Source: Pseudomonas wadenswilerensis
GTDB lineage: Bacteria > Pseudomonadota > Gammaproteobacteria > Pseudomonadales > Pseudomonadaceae
Assembly (NCBI RefSeq): GCF_900497695.1
Contig: NZ_UIDD01000008.1
Location: 62,001 to 126,000, forward strand
Direction of reading: 5' to 3'
DNA: 64,000 nt
In this document: one piece after another, positions 55,445-64,000 of the stretch
Position numbering within the stretch: the stretch's first letter is position 1
Layout of the letters: each line of letters starts with the position of its first letter
Program-made: the position numbers and the translations under genes
The notes under the pieces: model-generated
The model's input: only the letters and a program-made list of their open reading frames with translations
What the model was told of the DNA's origin: nothing
The model's database searches: none

Positions 55445-56266
55445 TTGAAGGCTTTGTTTCGCTCCCTCCCGTCATTGTGCCTGGGTGCTGCCCTGGCAGC
55501 CTGCAGCGCCACCCCCGCCGACCCGGTCAGTTTTAAGGAAAATGGCCTGTATGGCCTTAAAGACCCCAGCGGCAAGGTCATCGTTGCGCCGTCCATCGAG
55601 CTGCAACCGGTTTACCACGAAGGCATGGCAGCCGTTCGCATCAACAACAAATGGGGCTACATGGACCGCAAGGGGCAGTTGGTCATCCCGACCCTCTACA
55701 AGCGCCCCGGGCCGTTCAGCGATGGCCTGGCAGGTGTCTGCCTGACGTATTCCGAGTGTGGCTACATCGATACCCGGGGCCGCACCGTGGTGCCGTTCGA
55801 CTATGACTGGGTAGAGGGTTTCGACGAAGCCAAGGACGGCCTGACGGTAGTCGCCAAAGGCAACCTGTTCGGCATGATCAACCGCAAGGGCGAGCAGGTG
55901 ATACCCCTGCGCTTCAGCTCGCGGCCCATTACCGAGAAGGGCTATGTGCTGCTGAACGACAGCGCCAGCAAAAAAAGCGGCCTGATGAACACATCCGGCA
56001 AAGTGGTGCTGCCTTTCGAATACGACGGCTTCGCCTACAATACCTGGGGCGGACGGCTGATCAACGACAATCTGCTGAGCGCGGCAAAAGAAGGTAAATG
56101 GGGCTTTATCGACCTTAATGGCAAGGTGGTGCTGCCTTATATCTATGACAGACCCGGTTTTTTTCGTGACGGCAAGGCCATCGTCCAACGCGATGGCAAG
56201 CATTACCGGATCGACCGCCAGGGCAATGAAACACCCTTGGAATACGAGCCGTTGAAGCTCCCCTGA
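55445..56266 (+). CDS. WG-repeat lipoprotein
   Basis: 273 residues from a TTG start (AAGGA about ten bases ahead). Lipoprotein signal with lipobox LAAC near residue 20. Four to five WG repeats follow (NKWGYMDRKGQLVIP; ECGYIDTRGRTVVPF; LFGMINRKGEQVIPL; GKWGFIDLNGKVVLP). WG repeats are beta-hairpin units of unclear function in envelope and defence-linked proteins. It lies 44 bases upstream of the metallopeptidase gene, in the same direction. Confidence 0.82.
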   Translation: MKALFRSLPSLCLGAALAACSATPADPVSFKENGLYGLKDPSGKVIVAPSIELQPVYHEGMAAVRINNKWGYMDRKGQLVIPTLYKRPGPFSDGLAGVCLTYSECGYIDTRGRTVVPFDYDWVEGFDEAKDGLTVVAKGNLFGMINRKGEQVIPLRFSSRPITEKGYVLLNDSASKKSGLMNTSGKVVLPFEYDGFAYNTWGGRLINDNLLSAAKEGKWGFIDLNGKVVLPYIYDRPGFFRDGKAIVQRDGKHYRIDRQGNETPLEYEPLKLP

Positions 56267-56310
56267 TAGCAGTTCCGCCGATTTGAACCTGGTGCGCAGG
56301 AGCATTGCCC

Positions 56311-58044
56311 ATGGTCGTGAAAGCCAACAGCCAGACCTTCACCATCCTCGCCCAGGACCCGGCGGTGCGTAATGCCCACGGCGAGTTGCTGTTCGCCCGG
56401 GTCAGCGTGCCGCTGGAAACCCTTGGCCTGGGCCCCACCGGCTACCGCCTGAAGGTGGTCGACTTCGATGCCTCGCGCAACCAGCTGTACCACGCCCACG
56501 CCTATCAGCAGGATGCCGCCAGCGGCTGCATGATCGACCCTTTCGATCCGCCTGGCGAGGCGCTGCTGGGCAATCCGGCATTCCATTGCCAGCACGTGTA
56601 CGCGGTGGTCATGCGCACCCTGGCGCGCTTCGAGATGGCCCTGGGGCGCCGGGTTGGCTGGGGCTTCGACGGCCATCAGTTGCACGTGGTACCGCACGCC
56701 TTCGTCGAAGCCAACGCCTTTTACTCGCGGGCTGACCGGGCCTTGATGTTCGGCTATTTCAAGGGCCTGGACGGCCAGCACGTGTTCACCTGCCTGTCCC
56801 ACGACATCGTCGCCCACGAGGCCACCCACGCGATTCTCGACGGCTTGCGCGGCGGTTTCATGAACGCTTCCGGGCCCGATCAGGCGGCCTTCCATGAAGG
56901 TTTTGCCGATGTCGTGGCGCTGCTGTCGGTGTTCTCCCTGCGTGAAATCATCGAGTTCGCCCTGACCAATGGCGGGCGCATCGAGCTGACCGTGCAGGGC
57001 GACCGCCGACTGCTCAATGGCGACCAGCTGAGCCAGCAGAACCTCGCCGAATCGCTGCTGTTCGGTATCGGCGAAGAGTTCGGCCAGCAGCTCGAAGGCC
57101 TGCGCGCCAATGCCCTGCGCCGCTCGGTGATGCTGCCGCCCTCGGCCGACTACCTGAGGGACGAGCAGTTTGCCGAAGCCCACAACCGCGGCGAAATCTT
57201 CGCCGCCGCCATGCTGCGCAGCATGCTCGCCCTGTGGGTGGCGCGCCTGGGCGAGCTGGGCAATTTTGGCGACAACCTGTACAACCTGCGCGAAGTGGTC
57301 GAGGAAGGCGCCAAGGCCGCCGACCAGTTGCTGACCATCGCCATCCGCGCCCTGGACTACTGCCCGCCGCTGGACCTGGAATTCGGCGACTACCTGGCCG
57401 CCCTGCTCACCGTCGATGCCCAGGTGGCGCCGGACGATTCGCGCTACGACTACCGGCTGATCATCCGCACCACTTTCGAGGCCTTCGGCATCGTCCCGCC
57501 AGCAGCGCGCACCGATGCTGACGGCTGCTGGCACGGCTTTGCCGACAACGGCCAGGTGCAATATCGCAACAGCCATTTCGATTCGATGCTGCGCGACGAC
57601 GAAGAGGTATTCCGCTTTCTCTGGGAGAACCGTGCGGTGCTGGGCATCGACGAGCGTGCCTACACCGAGGTGGTGTCGGTACGCCCGAGCATCCGCCTGG
57701 GCACCGACGGCCTGCTGCTGCGCGAGAGCGTGTGCGAATACATCATGAAGGCCAACATTTTTGGCGCCGAGCTCAAGAGCGTGTGCAACATCAGCCCGCG
57801 CCCGGCCTGGATCAAGACCACCGACGCCCTCACCGTCTACGGCGCCGGCACGCTGATTTTCGATCAGTACGGGCGCATCAAGTACCACGTCCAGCGGCCG
57901 CTCAATGACGGCCAGTGGCAGCTGCGCCGCTTGAGCTACCTGGCCGGCCTGGACAGCAGCGAGCTGGACCTGCGCAACCCCTTGGCCCAACTGCACCGCC
58001 AACGCGCCTGGCAGGTGGGCCCGCTACGCGAGGAGCAAGCATGA
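56311..58044 (+). CDS. cytoplasmic M4 (thermolysin)-like metallopeptidase
   Basis: 577 residues; ATG at 56311 with AGGAG. No signal peptide or propeptide, unlike secreted M4 enzymes. The zinc site is intact: H169-E170-A-T-H173, then E196 and D200 in HEGFAD, 23 residues after the second His (thermolysin spaces about 20). The substrate-strand block ANAFYSRADRALMFGYF resembles NAFW of thermolysin. The C-terminal half (about 330-577) is not recognised. The stop overlaps the start of the MBL hydrolase gene (ATGA). A peptidase kept in the cytosol and tied to a hydrolase suggests a regulated toxic or processing pair. Confidence 0.8.
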   Translation: MVVKANSQTFTILAQDPAVRNAHGELLFARVSVPLETLGLGPTGYRLKVVDFDASRNQLYHAHAYQQDAASGCMIDPFDPPGEALLGNPAFHCQHVYAVVMRTLARFEMALGRRVGWGFDGHQLHVVPHAFVEANAFYSRADRALMFGYFKGLDGQHVFTCLSHDIVAHEATHAILDGLRGGFMNASGPDQAAFHEGFADVVALLSVFSLREIIEFALTNGGRIELTVQGDRRLLNGDQLSQQNLAESLLFGIGEEFGQQLEGLRANALRRSVMLPPSADYLRDEQFAEAHNRGEIFAAAMLRSMLALWVARLGELGNFGDNLYNLREVVEEGAKAADQLLTIAIRALDYCPPLDLEFGDYLAALLTVDAQVAPDDSRYDYRLIIRTTFEAFGIVPPAARTDADGCWHGFADNGQVQYRNSHFDSMLRDDEEVFRFLWENRAVLGIDERAYTEVVSVRPSIRLGTDGLLLRESVCEYIMKANIFGAELKSVCNISPRPAWIKTTDALTVYGAGTLIFDQYGRIKYHVQRPLNDGQWQLRRLSYLAGLDSSELDLRNPLAQLHRQRAWQVGPLREEQA

Positions 58045-59327
58045 GCCCGACCAGCCTGACCCTCTATGCCTACCAGGTCGGTTTTGGCGACTGCTTCCTG
58101 CTGCGTTTCAACTACCCCGGCGAGGTGCGCCGCCATGTACTGATCGACTTCGGTTCCATGGGCATGCCCAAGGGCGTCGCCCAGGGCCAGCGCCTGCTGG
58201 CCATTGCCGAAGACATCAAGGCCAAGTGCGCGGGCAAGCTCGATGCGGTGGTCGCGACCCACCGGCATGCCGACCACATCAGCGGCTTTGCCACCAACCG
58301 CGCCGGTACTGCCAGCGGTGATGTGATTCGTACCCTCGCGCCGGAACTGGTGCTGCAGCCCTGGACCGAACAGCTGGAGCTGGCTGAAGACGCCAGCGCA
58401 CCCGAGCAGCCCGGCCTGCGCGGCGCACGCAGCATGGCCCAGACCCTCAAGAGCATGAATGCCCTGGCCAGCGCCGTGGTCACGCTGCTCGACCAGGGCA
58501 GGCACGGGCTGTCCGAAGACCTGGCCAGTCGGCTGGGCTTTATCGGCGAAGACAACATCTCCAATGCCAGCGCCGTGAAGAACCTGGCGAGCATGGGCAA
58601 ACGCAACGCCTTTGCCTTCTTCGGCAGCGCTGATGCCCTGGCCGAGCTGTTGCCCGGCGTGCGCACGCATATCCTCGGCCCGCCCACCGTCGAGCAGAGC
58701 GCCTCGATTCGCAAGCAGCGCAGCCGTGACCCGGCCGAGTTCTGGCACCTGCACCGGCAGTTGCTCGATGCCCAGGTCAACTCGCCGAACGACGATCCGG
58801 GGCCTTTTGCCGACTACCCGGCGACCCGGGGCAGCAAACTGCCCATGAGCACCCGCTGGATCGCCCGGCGGGTGCGCGAAGCCCGTGGCGAGCAGTTGCT
58901 GCAGATCGTCACCGCGCTGGACAAGCAAATGAACAACACCAGCCTGATCCTGCTGTTCGAGGTGGCGGGCAAGAAACTGCTGTTCCCGGGCGATGCGCAG
59001 ATCGAGAACTGGAGTTACGCGTTAAGTCACCCAGAAATTCGCGAGCTTCTGGCGGATGTCGACCTGTACAAGGTCGGTCACCATGGCAGCCTCAATGCCA
59101 CGCCGAAAAGCCTGTGGGGCGGCTTTCGCAAGCGCGGCAAGGCCGGTACGGCGCAGCGCTTGACCAGTGTGTTGTCGACCATGCCCGGCAAGCATGGCAA
59201 CCCCGGGGCGGGCACCGAAGTGCCGCGGCGGCCGTTGCTGGAGGCGCTGGGCAAGGAGAGTGAGTTGCACAGTACCGACGGGTTGGAGCCGGGAGTACTG
59301 TATGAGGAGCTGGAGTTCAGCTTCTGA
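58041..59327 (+). CDS. MBL-fold metallo-hydrolase, ComEC/Rec2-like
   Basis: 428 residues without membrane segments. The metal motif is THRHADH (H74, H76, D78, H79), with further ligands in PGDAQ (D318) and KVGHHGS (H347-H348), the pattern of the ComEC-type metallo-beta-lactamase hydrolases. An insert of about 130 residues follows the first motif. It is coupled by ATGA to the M4-like peptidase. Substrate unknown; a nucleic acid or nucleotide is possible. Confidence 0.85.
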   Translation: MSPTSLTLYAYQVGFGDCFLLRFNYPGEVRRHVLIDFGSMGMPKGVAQGQRLLAIAEDIKAKCAGKLDAVVATHRHADHISGFATNRAGTASGDVIRTLAPELVLQPWTEQLELAEDASAPEQPGLRGARSMAQTLKSMNALASAVVTLLDQGRHGLSEDLASRLGFIGEDNISNASAVKNLASMGKRNAFAFFGSADALAELLPGVRTHILGPPTVEQSASIRKQRSRDPAEFWHLHRQLLDAQVNSPNDDPGPFADYPATRGSKLPMSTRWIARRVREARGEQLLQIVTALDKQMNNTSLILLFEVAGKKLLFPGDAQIENWSYALSHPEIRELLADVDLYKVGHHGSLNATPKSLWGGFRKRGKAGTAQRLTSVLSTMPGKHGNPGAGTEVPRRPLLEALGKESELHSTDGLEPGVLYEELEFSF

Positions 59328-59340
59328 CGGTCAGGGCCCT

Positions 59341-59409
59341 ATCGCTGGCAAGCCAGCTCCCACAAGATCAGCATCCACAGTACCTGTGGGAGCTGGCTTG
59401 CCAGCGATG
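59341..59409. repeat. REP pair
   Basis: Mirrored REP units between the convergent MBL hydrolase and TetR genes. Confidence 0.95.
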
Positions 59410-59416
59410 CTTTTGA

Positions 59417-60037
59417 TCAGGGCTCCAACCCGATACCCCTGAGGATCACACTGGTCACCGTCTGCACCGCCCGCTCGAACTGCAGCTCCGACAATGGCTG
59501 GTGATCATTGAGCAGCCCCACCTGGTGGCTGAAGTCGGCATAGTGCTGGGTCGAAGCCCAGATCATGTACAGCAAGCCCGATGGCTCTACCGGCAGAATC
59601 CGCCCGTCCTCGATCCACTGGCGGATCTTTGCCTCTTTCATCTTCGCCCAGTCATACAGCGGATCATCCAGCGCCGCGCCAAGGTTCGGTGCGCCATGGA
59701 TGATTTCGTTGGCCCAGACCTTGGAGCCATGCGGCCGGGTACGCGAATGGTTCATCTTGGCCCGGATGTAGCTGCTCAAAACAATGCGCGGATCGTCATA
59801 CAGCTCGAAGCACAAGGCATCCTGCTTCCACACATCGAGCAGGCCGAACAGCACCGCCTGGTACAGCTCGGCCTTGGTGCTGAAGTAATAGTGCACATTG
59901 CTGCGCGGCAGCTCCGCGGCCTCGGCGATGTCGGCCATGGCCGTGCCGGCGAAGCCTTTTTCGGCAAAGACCTTTTCGGCCGCCAGAAGGATGTTGTCAA
60001 CGTTGCGTTGACGAATGCTGAGCTTGTGCTGGGCCAT
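59417..60037 (-). CDS. TetR-family regulator, RutR-like
   Basis: 206 residues from the ATG at 60037. The helix-turn-helix [20 protein letters not shown] is followed by a C-terminal ligand domain ([35 protein letters not shown]) like RutR, the uracil-sensing pyrimidine regulator. The pyrimidine degradation cluster ends 9 kb upstream, so it could be its regulator in trans. It is divergent from dkgB. The start is uncertain because the ribosome site is weak. Confidence 0.8.
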   Translation of the reverse strand: MAQHKLSIRQRNVDNILLAAEKVFAEKGFAGTAMADIAEAAELPRSNVHYYFSTKAELYQAVLFGLLDVWKQDALCFELYDDPRIVLSSYIRAKMNHSRTRPHGSKVWANEIIHGAPNLGAALDDPLYDWAKMKEAKIRQWIEDGRILPVEPSGLLYMIWASTQHYADFSHQVGLLNDHQPLSELQFERAVQTVTSVILRGIGLEP

Positions 60038-60197
60038 GGGCGAATCCGTTGCGACTGACCCTGCAAGGCTACCACTGCCGGGGGCATTCGTGCGCTGCAA
60101 GCAAAAAGGTTGTGCCGTCACGGGCATTTTTCTGCGCCCGCACAGTCGCAATACTGCACGCCGTGTTTATCAACGTCCGCACTGGAGGAACCCGCTA

Positions 60198-61007
60198 ATG
60201 ACTATTCCCGCCCTCGGCCTCGGCACCTTCCGCCTCAAGGACCAGGTGGTGATCGATTCGGTGGCCACCGCCCTGGAACTCGGTTACCGCGCCATCGACA
60301 CCGCGCAGATCTACGGTAACGAAGCCGAAGTCGGCCAGGCCGTGGCCGTGGCCGCCAGCGGCATCGACCGTGACGAGCTGTTTGTCACCAGCAAGATCTG
60401 GACGGACAACCTGGCCGCCGACAAGCTGATCCCCAGCCTCAAGGACAGCCTGAGCAAGCTGCGCAGCGACTACCTGGACCTGACCCTGATCCACTGGCCA
60501 TCGCCCAAGGGCGCAGTGCCCGTCAGCGAATTCATGGGCGCCCTGGCCGAAGCTCAAAAGCAGGGCCTGACCCGGCAGATCGGCGTGTCCAACTTCACCA
60601 TCGACCTGCTGCGCCAGGCCATCGAGGTGGTCGGCAAAGACGCCATCGCCACCAACCAGATCGAGCTGCACCCGTACCTGCAGAACCGCAAACTGGTGGA
60701 CTTCATGCACAGTCAAGGCGTTGCCGTGACCTCGTACATGACCCTGGGCTACGGCAAGGTCCTGGAGGATCCGGTCATCCAGCAGATTGCCGCGCAACAC
60801 GCCGCCACCCCGGCACAGGTGACTCTGGCCTGGGCCATGCAACTGGGCTATGCGGTGATCCCGTCCTCGACCCGGCGCGAGAACCTGGCCAGCAACCTCA
60901 AGGCCCGTGAACTCAAGCTGAGCAATGAAGACATGGGCAGAATCGCCACCCTCGACAGCGGCCTGCGCCTGACCAGCCCCGAGCGCCTGGCGCCGGCCTG
61001 GGACTAA
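60198..61007 (+). CDS. dkgB: aldo/keto reductase, 2,5-diketo-gluconate reductase B type
   Basis: 269 residues. AKR catalytic residues are visible: Asp and Tyr in [15 protein letters not shown], Lys in FVTSKIW, His in LTLIHWP, plus IGVSNFT. NADPH-dependent reduction of 2,5-diketogluconate or methylglyoxal is known for DkgB. GGAGGAA precedes the ATG. Single gene divergent from the RutR-like regulator. Confidence 0.9.
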   Translation: MTIPALGLGTFRLKDQVVIDSVATALELGYRAIDTAQIYGNEAEVGQAVAVAASGIDRDELFVTSKIWTDNLAADKLIPSLKDSLSKLRSDYLDLTLIHWPSPKGAVPVSEFMGALAEAQKQGLTRQIGVSNFTIDLLRQAIEVVGKDAIATNQIELHPYLQNRKLVDFMHSQGVAVTSYMTLGYGKVLEDPVIQQIAAQHAATPAQVTLAWAMQLGYAVIPSSTRRENLASNLKARELKLSNEDMGRIATLDSGLRLTSPERLAPAWD

Positions 61008-61144
61008 CCGCGGGCGGTGCAGGCCTGGGCCAGGTTCAGGTACTGCAGGCGGTGTTGCCGGCCGCAGGCGTTGGCGTTGCGCCAGGGGATCAACGGCGCC
61101 GAATCAGGTAACCTGAACGGCAGACAACGCCTGCGGACGCACCT
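61004..61144 (-). other. open frame resembling the C-terminal end of a lost gene
   Basis: The minus strand between dkgB and the next gene stays open for 46 codons and ends in a plausible C-terminus (DSAPLIPWRNANACG, then [14 protein letters not shown]). It lacks an ATG and is closed by TGA upstream. It may be a gene remnant or chance in GC-rich DNA; only a TTG start (29 codons) is available. Confidence 0.2.
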
Positions 61145-61149
61145 TCATC

Positions 61150-62580
61150 ATGGAACTCCACATCAGCCTGCAAGGCCGCAAGGGCCTGGCCGAGCAGCTT
61201 TACCAACAGCTGCGCGACGGCATCGACAGCGGCCGCCTGGCCGCCGGCACGCAACTGCCACCCAGCCGCCTGCTGGCCGAACAACTGGGGGTGTCGCGCA
61301 AGACCGTGGCCGAAGCCTATTCGCGCCTGACCTACGACAACCTGCTCAGCGGCCAGGTCGGCAAAGGCACCTTCATCAGCCCTTCCCCGACCCGTACCCC
61401 GGCACCGACGGCGGCCATCCCCCTGGCCAGCGCCGCGACCCTGGCCAAATGGCGGGCCCGCGCCAACCCGCTGGCGGACCTCAAACTGCCGACCTTGCGC
61501 TACGATTTCATCGGCGGCGCCTCAAGCAAGGTGCAGTTCCCCTTCGATGACTGGCGCCGCTGCAACCAGTACGCCCTGCGCCAGATCCGCCACAGCAGCG
61601 CCCGCTACAGCGCCCATCAGGGCCTGCCGGAGTTGCGCGAGGCGATTGCCCGGCATATCGCCTTCGCCCGCGGCGTACGCTGCAGCAGCAATGATGTGCT
61701 GGTGTGCAACGGTGCCCAGCAAGCCCTGGACCTGATCGCCCGGGTGCTGATAGAACCCGGTTGCCAGGTGGCAATGGAAGACCCGGGCTACACCCCGGCG
61801 CGCCAGTTGTTCCTGGCCCAGGGCGCCGAACTGCAGTGCGTGCCGGTCGACGCTGAAGGCATGTGTGTGGAGCAGATCGCCGCAGGCGCGCGGCTGATCT
61901 ACGTGACCCCGTCACACCAGTTTCCGCTGGGCATGCCGATGAGCCCGGCGCGCCGGCAGGCCCTGCTCGCGCGCGCCGCGCAGTTGGGCGCGATCATCAT
62001 CGAGGACGACTACGACAGCGAATTCCGCTACGAAGGCCGGCCCACCGACTCGTTGCAAAGCCTCGACCGCAACGGCCTGGTGGCCTATGTCGGGACCTTC
62101 TCCAAAACCCTGTTGCCGGAGCTGCGCCTGGGTTACTGCATCGTCCCCGAAGCGCTGCGCGAAGCGATCTGCATTGCCAAGCAACTGACCGACTGGCATA
62201 CCCCGACCCTCAACCAGTGGGCCCTGGCGCAGTTCATCGGCGAAGGCTCGCTGCTTAAGCACATCCGCCGCGTGCACGAGGTCTACGCCGCGCGCCGCGA
62301 ACGGATCCTGGCGCGCCTGCAGGGTGACCTGGCGCCGTGGTTCGAGGTCGTGCCGGCCACTGCCGGTTACCACATGAGCGCCCTGGCCCGGGGTAACCTG
62401 GACGTCGAGTTCCTGATCAGCATGGCGCGCAAGGTCGAGGTCGGCCTCTATTCATTGGCCCCCTTCCATGCCCGGGTGCCGGTGCGCCAGGGCCTGCTGC
62501 TGGGCTTTGGCGCCATCGAACTGCTGGACATCGACCCGGCCCTAGACCGGCTGCGCGACACCCTCCAGGCCATGGGTTGA
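61150..62580 (+). CDS. MocR-type regulator (GntR helix-turn-helix plus aminotransferase fold)
   Basis: 476 residues. Winged helix LRDGIDSGRLAAGTQLPPSR and LGVSRKTVAEAYSRLTYDNL, then a class I aminotransferase domain with EDDYDSEFRY and the PLP lysine in GTFSKTLLPELRLGY. It precedes an AhpD-like gene by about 100 bases on the same strand, its most likely target. It is the second MocR protein in the window and shares only the family pattern with the first. Confidence 0.9.
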   Translation: MELHISLQGRKGLAEQLYQQLRDGIDSGRLAAGTQLPPSRLLAEQLGVSRKTVAEAYSRLTYDNLLSGQVGKGTFISPSPTRTPAPTAAIPLASAATLAKWRARANPLADLKLPTLRYDFIGGASSKVQFPFDDWRRCNQYALRQIRHSSARYSAHQGLPELREAIARHIAFARGVRCSSNDVLVCNGAQQALDLIARVLIEPGCQVAMEDPGYTPARQLFLAQGAELQCVPVDAEGMCVEQIAAGARLIYVTPSHQFPLGMPMSPARRQALLARAAQLGAIIIEDDYDSEFRYEGRPTDSLQSLDRNGLVAYVGTFSKTLLPELRLGYCIVPEALREAICIAKQLTDWHTPTLNQWALAQFIGEGSLLKHIRRVHEVYAARRERILARLQGDLAPWFEVVPATAGYHMSALARGNLDVEFLISMARKVEVGLYSLAPFHARVPVRQGLLLGFGAIELLDIDPALDRLRDTLQAMG

Positions 62581-62682
62581 TTGGCCTCCTGACAAAGAAC
62601 AAAATTGGCTATTCGGGCTCGCCCGGCCTGGCGGTAAGGTAGCGCTATTGCCGCCTACCGCAGACCTTGATGGAGAGCACAC

Positions 62683-63120
62683 ATGAGCAACCGTATCGAA
62701 TGGGCCAAACACTCACCTGAGGCCTACAAGGCCATGATCGGCCTGGAAATGGCCCTGGGCAAATCCGGGCTGGAGAACTCGCTGCTGGAACTGGTACGCC
62801 TGCGTGCCTCGCAGATCAACGGTTGCGCTTATTGCGTCAACTTGCACGCCAACGATGCACGCAAGAGTGGCGAAAGCGAAGCGCGCCTGCAGACCTTGAG
62901 TGTCTGGGGCGAGACCGAATTCTTCACCCCGCGCGAGCGTGCAGCGTTGGCCTGGGTCGAAAGCCTGACCCGCCTGCCCGACCAGCGCGCCCCCGAGCAC
63001 CAGTACCGCACCCTGCTCGAGCACTTCAGCGAAGCCGAAGTGGTCAACCTGACCCTGGCCATCGCCACCATCAACGCCTGGAACCGCTTTGGCGTCGGCT
63101 TTGCAATGATCCCAAGCTGA
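62683..63120 (+). CDS. AhpD-like carboxymuconolactone decarboxylase-family protein
   Basis: 145 residues. The redox motif CAYC in ASQINGCAYCVNLHANDARK marks the AhpD branch, which acts as a thiol peroxidase or alkylhydroperoxidase. The C-terminal part NLTLAIATINAWNRFGV is typical. Small GGAGAG site before the ATG. Paired with the upstream MocR regulator. Confidence 0.9.
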   Translation: MSNRIEWAKHSPEAYKAMIGLEMALGKSGLENSLLELVRLRASQINGCAYCVNLHANDARKSGESEARLQTLSVWGETEFFTPRERAALAWVESLTRLPDQRAPEHQYRTLLEHFSEAEVVNLTLAIATINAWNRFGVGFAMIPS

Positions 63121-63138
63121 TCTGTGTTTGGACACAGA

Positions 63139-63161
63139 CTGTGGGAGCGGGCCTTGCAGTG
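63139..63161. repeat. single degenerate REP unit
   Basis: CTGTGGGAGCGGGCCTTGCAG resembles half of a REP of the GCGGGCTTGCCCCGC variant, between convergent genes; the hairpin is weakened. Confidence 0.6.
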
Positions 63162-63167
63162 TTTCAA

Positions 63168-64000
63168 TCAGCCCGCAGGTGTTGGCATCACCGGCGGTGT
63201 GTACTGCAAGGTGGTGCCGAGGATCCACAGCAGAAACAGCACCAGCGGCACGTGCACCAGCAACTGCACGAACGAGAAGCCGATCAGGTCGCGCGCCTTG
63301 AGCCCCAGCACGCCCAGCAGCGGCAGCATGTAGAACGGGTTGATCAGGTTCGGCAGCGCTTCGGCGGCGTTGTAGATCTGCACCGCCCAGCCCAGGTGAT
63401 ACCGCAGGTCATTGGCCACCAGCATCACGTAGGGCGCTTCGATGATCCACTTGCCGCCACCCGAGGGGATGAAGAAACCCAGCACCGCCGAGTACACGCC
63501 CATCAGCAAGGCATAGGTGTCGTGGGTGGCGATCTGCACGAAGAAGGTCGAGATATGGTGCGCCAGGCTCTGCGCATCGGCGCCCTGGACCTGGGTCAGG
63601 ATCGCCGCGATCGAACCGTACAGCGGAAACTGGATCAGCACCCCGGTGGTGGTCGGCACCGCACGGGCCACCGCATCGAGGAAGCTGCGCGGTCGCCAGT
63701 GCAGCAAGGCCCCGGCCATGATGAACAGCAGGTTGTAGGTGTTCAGCCCGGAAATCGCGGTGATCGCAGGCTTGGTCGAGAACTCGTTGTACAGCCAGCC
63801 GGCCGCCAGCGCCACCAGCAACAGGATCAGGATCGGGCTGTACTCCAGCCACTCGCCCGGGCGGGTCCGCTGGGGCGTCGGCGGTGCCGAGAAGCTCGGG
63901 TCGACGCCGCAGGCTTCGGCGCTGCGGGCGCTATTCGGGCCGGGCGCGGTGGCGTAGGCCACGACCAGCGAAACCACCACCAGCGCGGCGAGCATCACCC
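63168..64000 (-). CDS. short-chain fatty acid transporter, AtoE-type (5' end outside window)
   Basis: Only the last 277 codons are present. Several hydrophobic helices and the blocks GVLIQFPLYGSIAAIL, FFIPSGGGKWIIEAPYV and NLINPFYMLPLLGVLGL match the AtoE/short-chain fatty acid transporter family, which imports acetoacetate or butyrate. The upstream part and context lie beyond the right edge. It is convergent with the AhpD-like gene. Confidence 0.9.
   Translation of the reverse strand, partial: VMLAALVVVSLVVAYATAPGPNSARSAEACGVDPSFSAPPTPQRTRPGEWLEYSPILILLLVALAAGWLYNEFSTKPAITAISGLNTYNLLFIMAGALLHWRPRSFLDAVARAVPTTTGVLIQFPLYGSIAAILTQVQGADAQSLAHHISTFFVQIATHDTYALLMGVYSAVLGFFIPSGGGKWIIEAPYVMLVANDLRYHLGWAVQIYNAAEALPNLINPFYMLPLLGVLGLKARDLIGFSFVQLLVHVPLVLFLLWILGTTLQYTPPVMPTPAG

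Overview
The window is high-GC chromosomal DNA from a Pseudomonas of the fluorescens/putida kind. This rests on the repeated palindrome GCTGGCAAGCCAGCTCCCAC (typical Pseudomonas REP), on gene content (hpa, csu, preTA, SfnR-like, HpaR, MocR regulators) and on codon use. I see no rRNA, tRNA, CRISPR array, transposase or prophage. Nearly all of it is accessory catabolism, transport and regulation.

Layout. 1-4.3 kb: a truncated Tat-exported amidohydrolase, then DUF934-cysI (sulfite reductase), and a sigma-54 activator of SfnR type that lacks a sensor domain. 4.3-8.5 kb: a divergent three-gene operon (secreted lipase, flavin monooxygenase, oligopeptide-type binding lipoprotein) behind a good -24/-12 promoter, probably sulfur or ester scavenging. 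8.6-9.0 kb: an orphan hypothetical gene. 9.1-18.0 kb: the homoprotocatechuate meta-cleavage cluster hpaA / hpaG1-G2-E-D-F-X-H-I / hpaR, without the hpaBC hydroxylase; near-identical GTTAA-N4-TTAAC boxes precede hpaG1 and hpaR. 18.2-25.0 kb: a FAD amine oxidase-like gene with a cupin, a Bcr-type efflux pump with TetR, a FeaR-like regulator, a DUF3156 protein and an APC permease, plausibly feeding amine-derived aromatics into hpa. 25.1-26.9 kb: HxlR regulator and MFS exporter.

26.8-33.2 kb: an archaic (Csu-type) chaperone-usher fimbrial operon: four spore-coat-U subunits, chaperone, usher and two-domain tip. 33.4-38.7 kb: ZapE/AFG1 ATPase, prpE, an LRR-protein kinase fusion and a YebC-family protein. 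38.8-42.6 kb: FAD oxidoreductase, GlpT/UhpC-like transporter and LysR. 42.7-50.1 kb: complete reductive pyrimidine degradation (amidohydrolase, NCS1 permease, then divergent dihydropyrimidinase-preT-preA). 50.1-55.4 kb: LysE exporter, DUF2784, tam, MocR regulator with a divergent MFS pump, GNAT. 55.4-59.3 kb: WG-repeat lipoprotein followed by an overlapping pair, a cytoplasmic M4-like metallopeptidase and a ComEC-type MBL hydrolase, which is the best candidate here for an undescribed system. 59.4-64.0 kb: RutR-like TetR, dkgB, a second MocR with an AhpD-like protein, and the C-terminal part of a short-chain fatty acid transporter.

REP pairs sit at gene ends in ten places and often separate convergent units. 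Starts were chosen by Shine-Dalgarno position; several genes use GTG or TTG.
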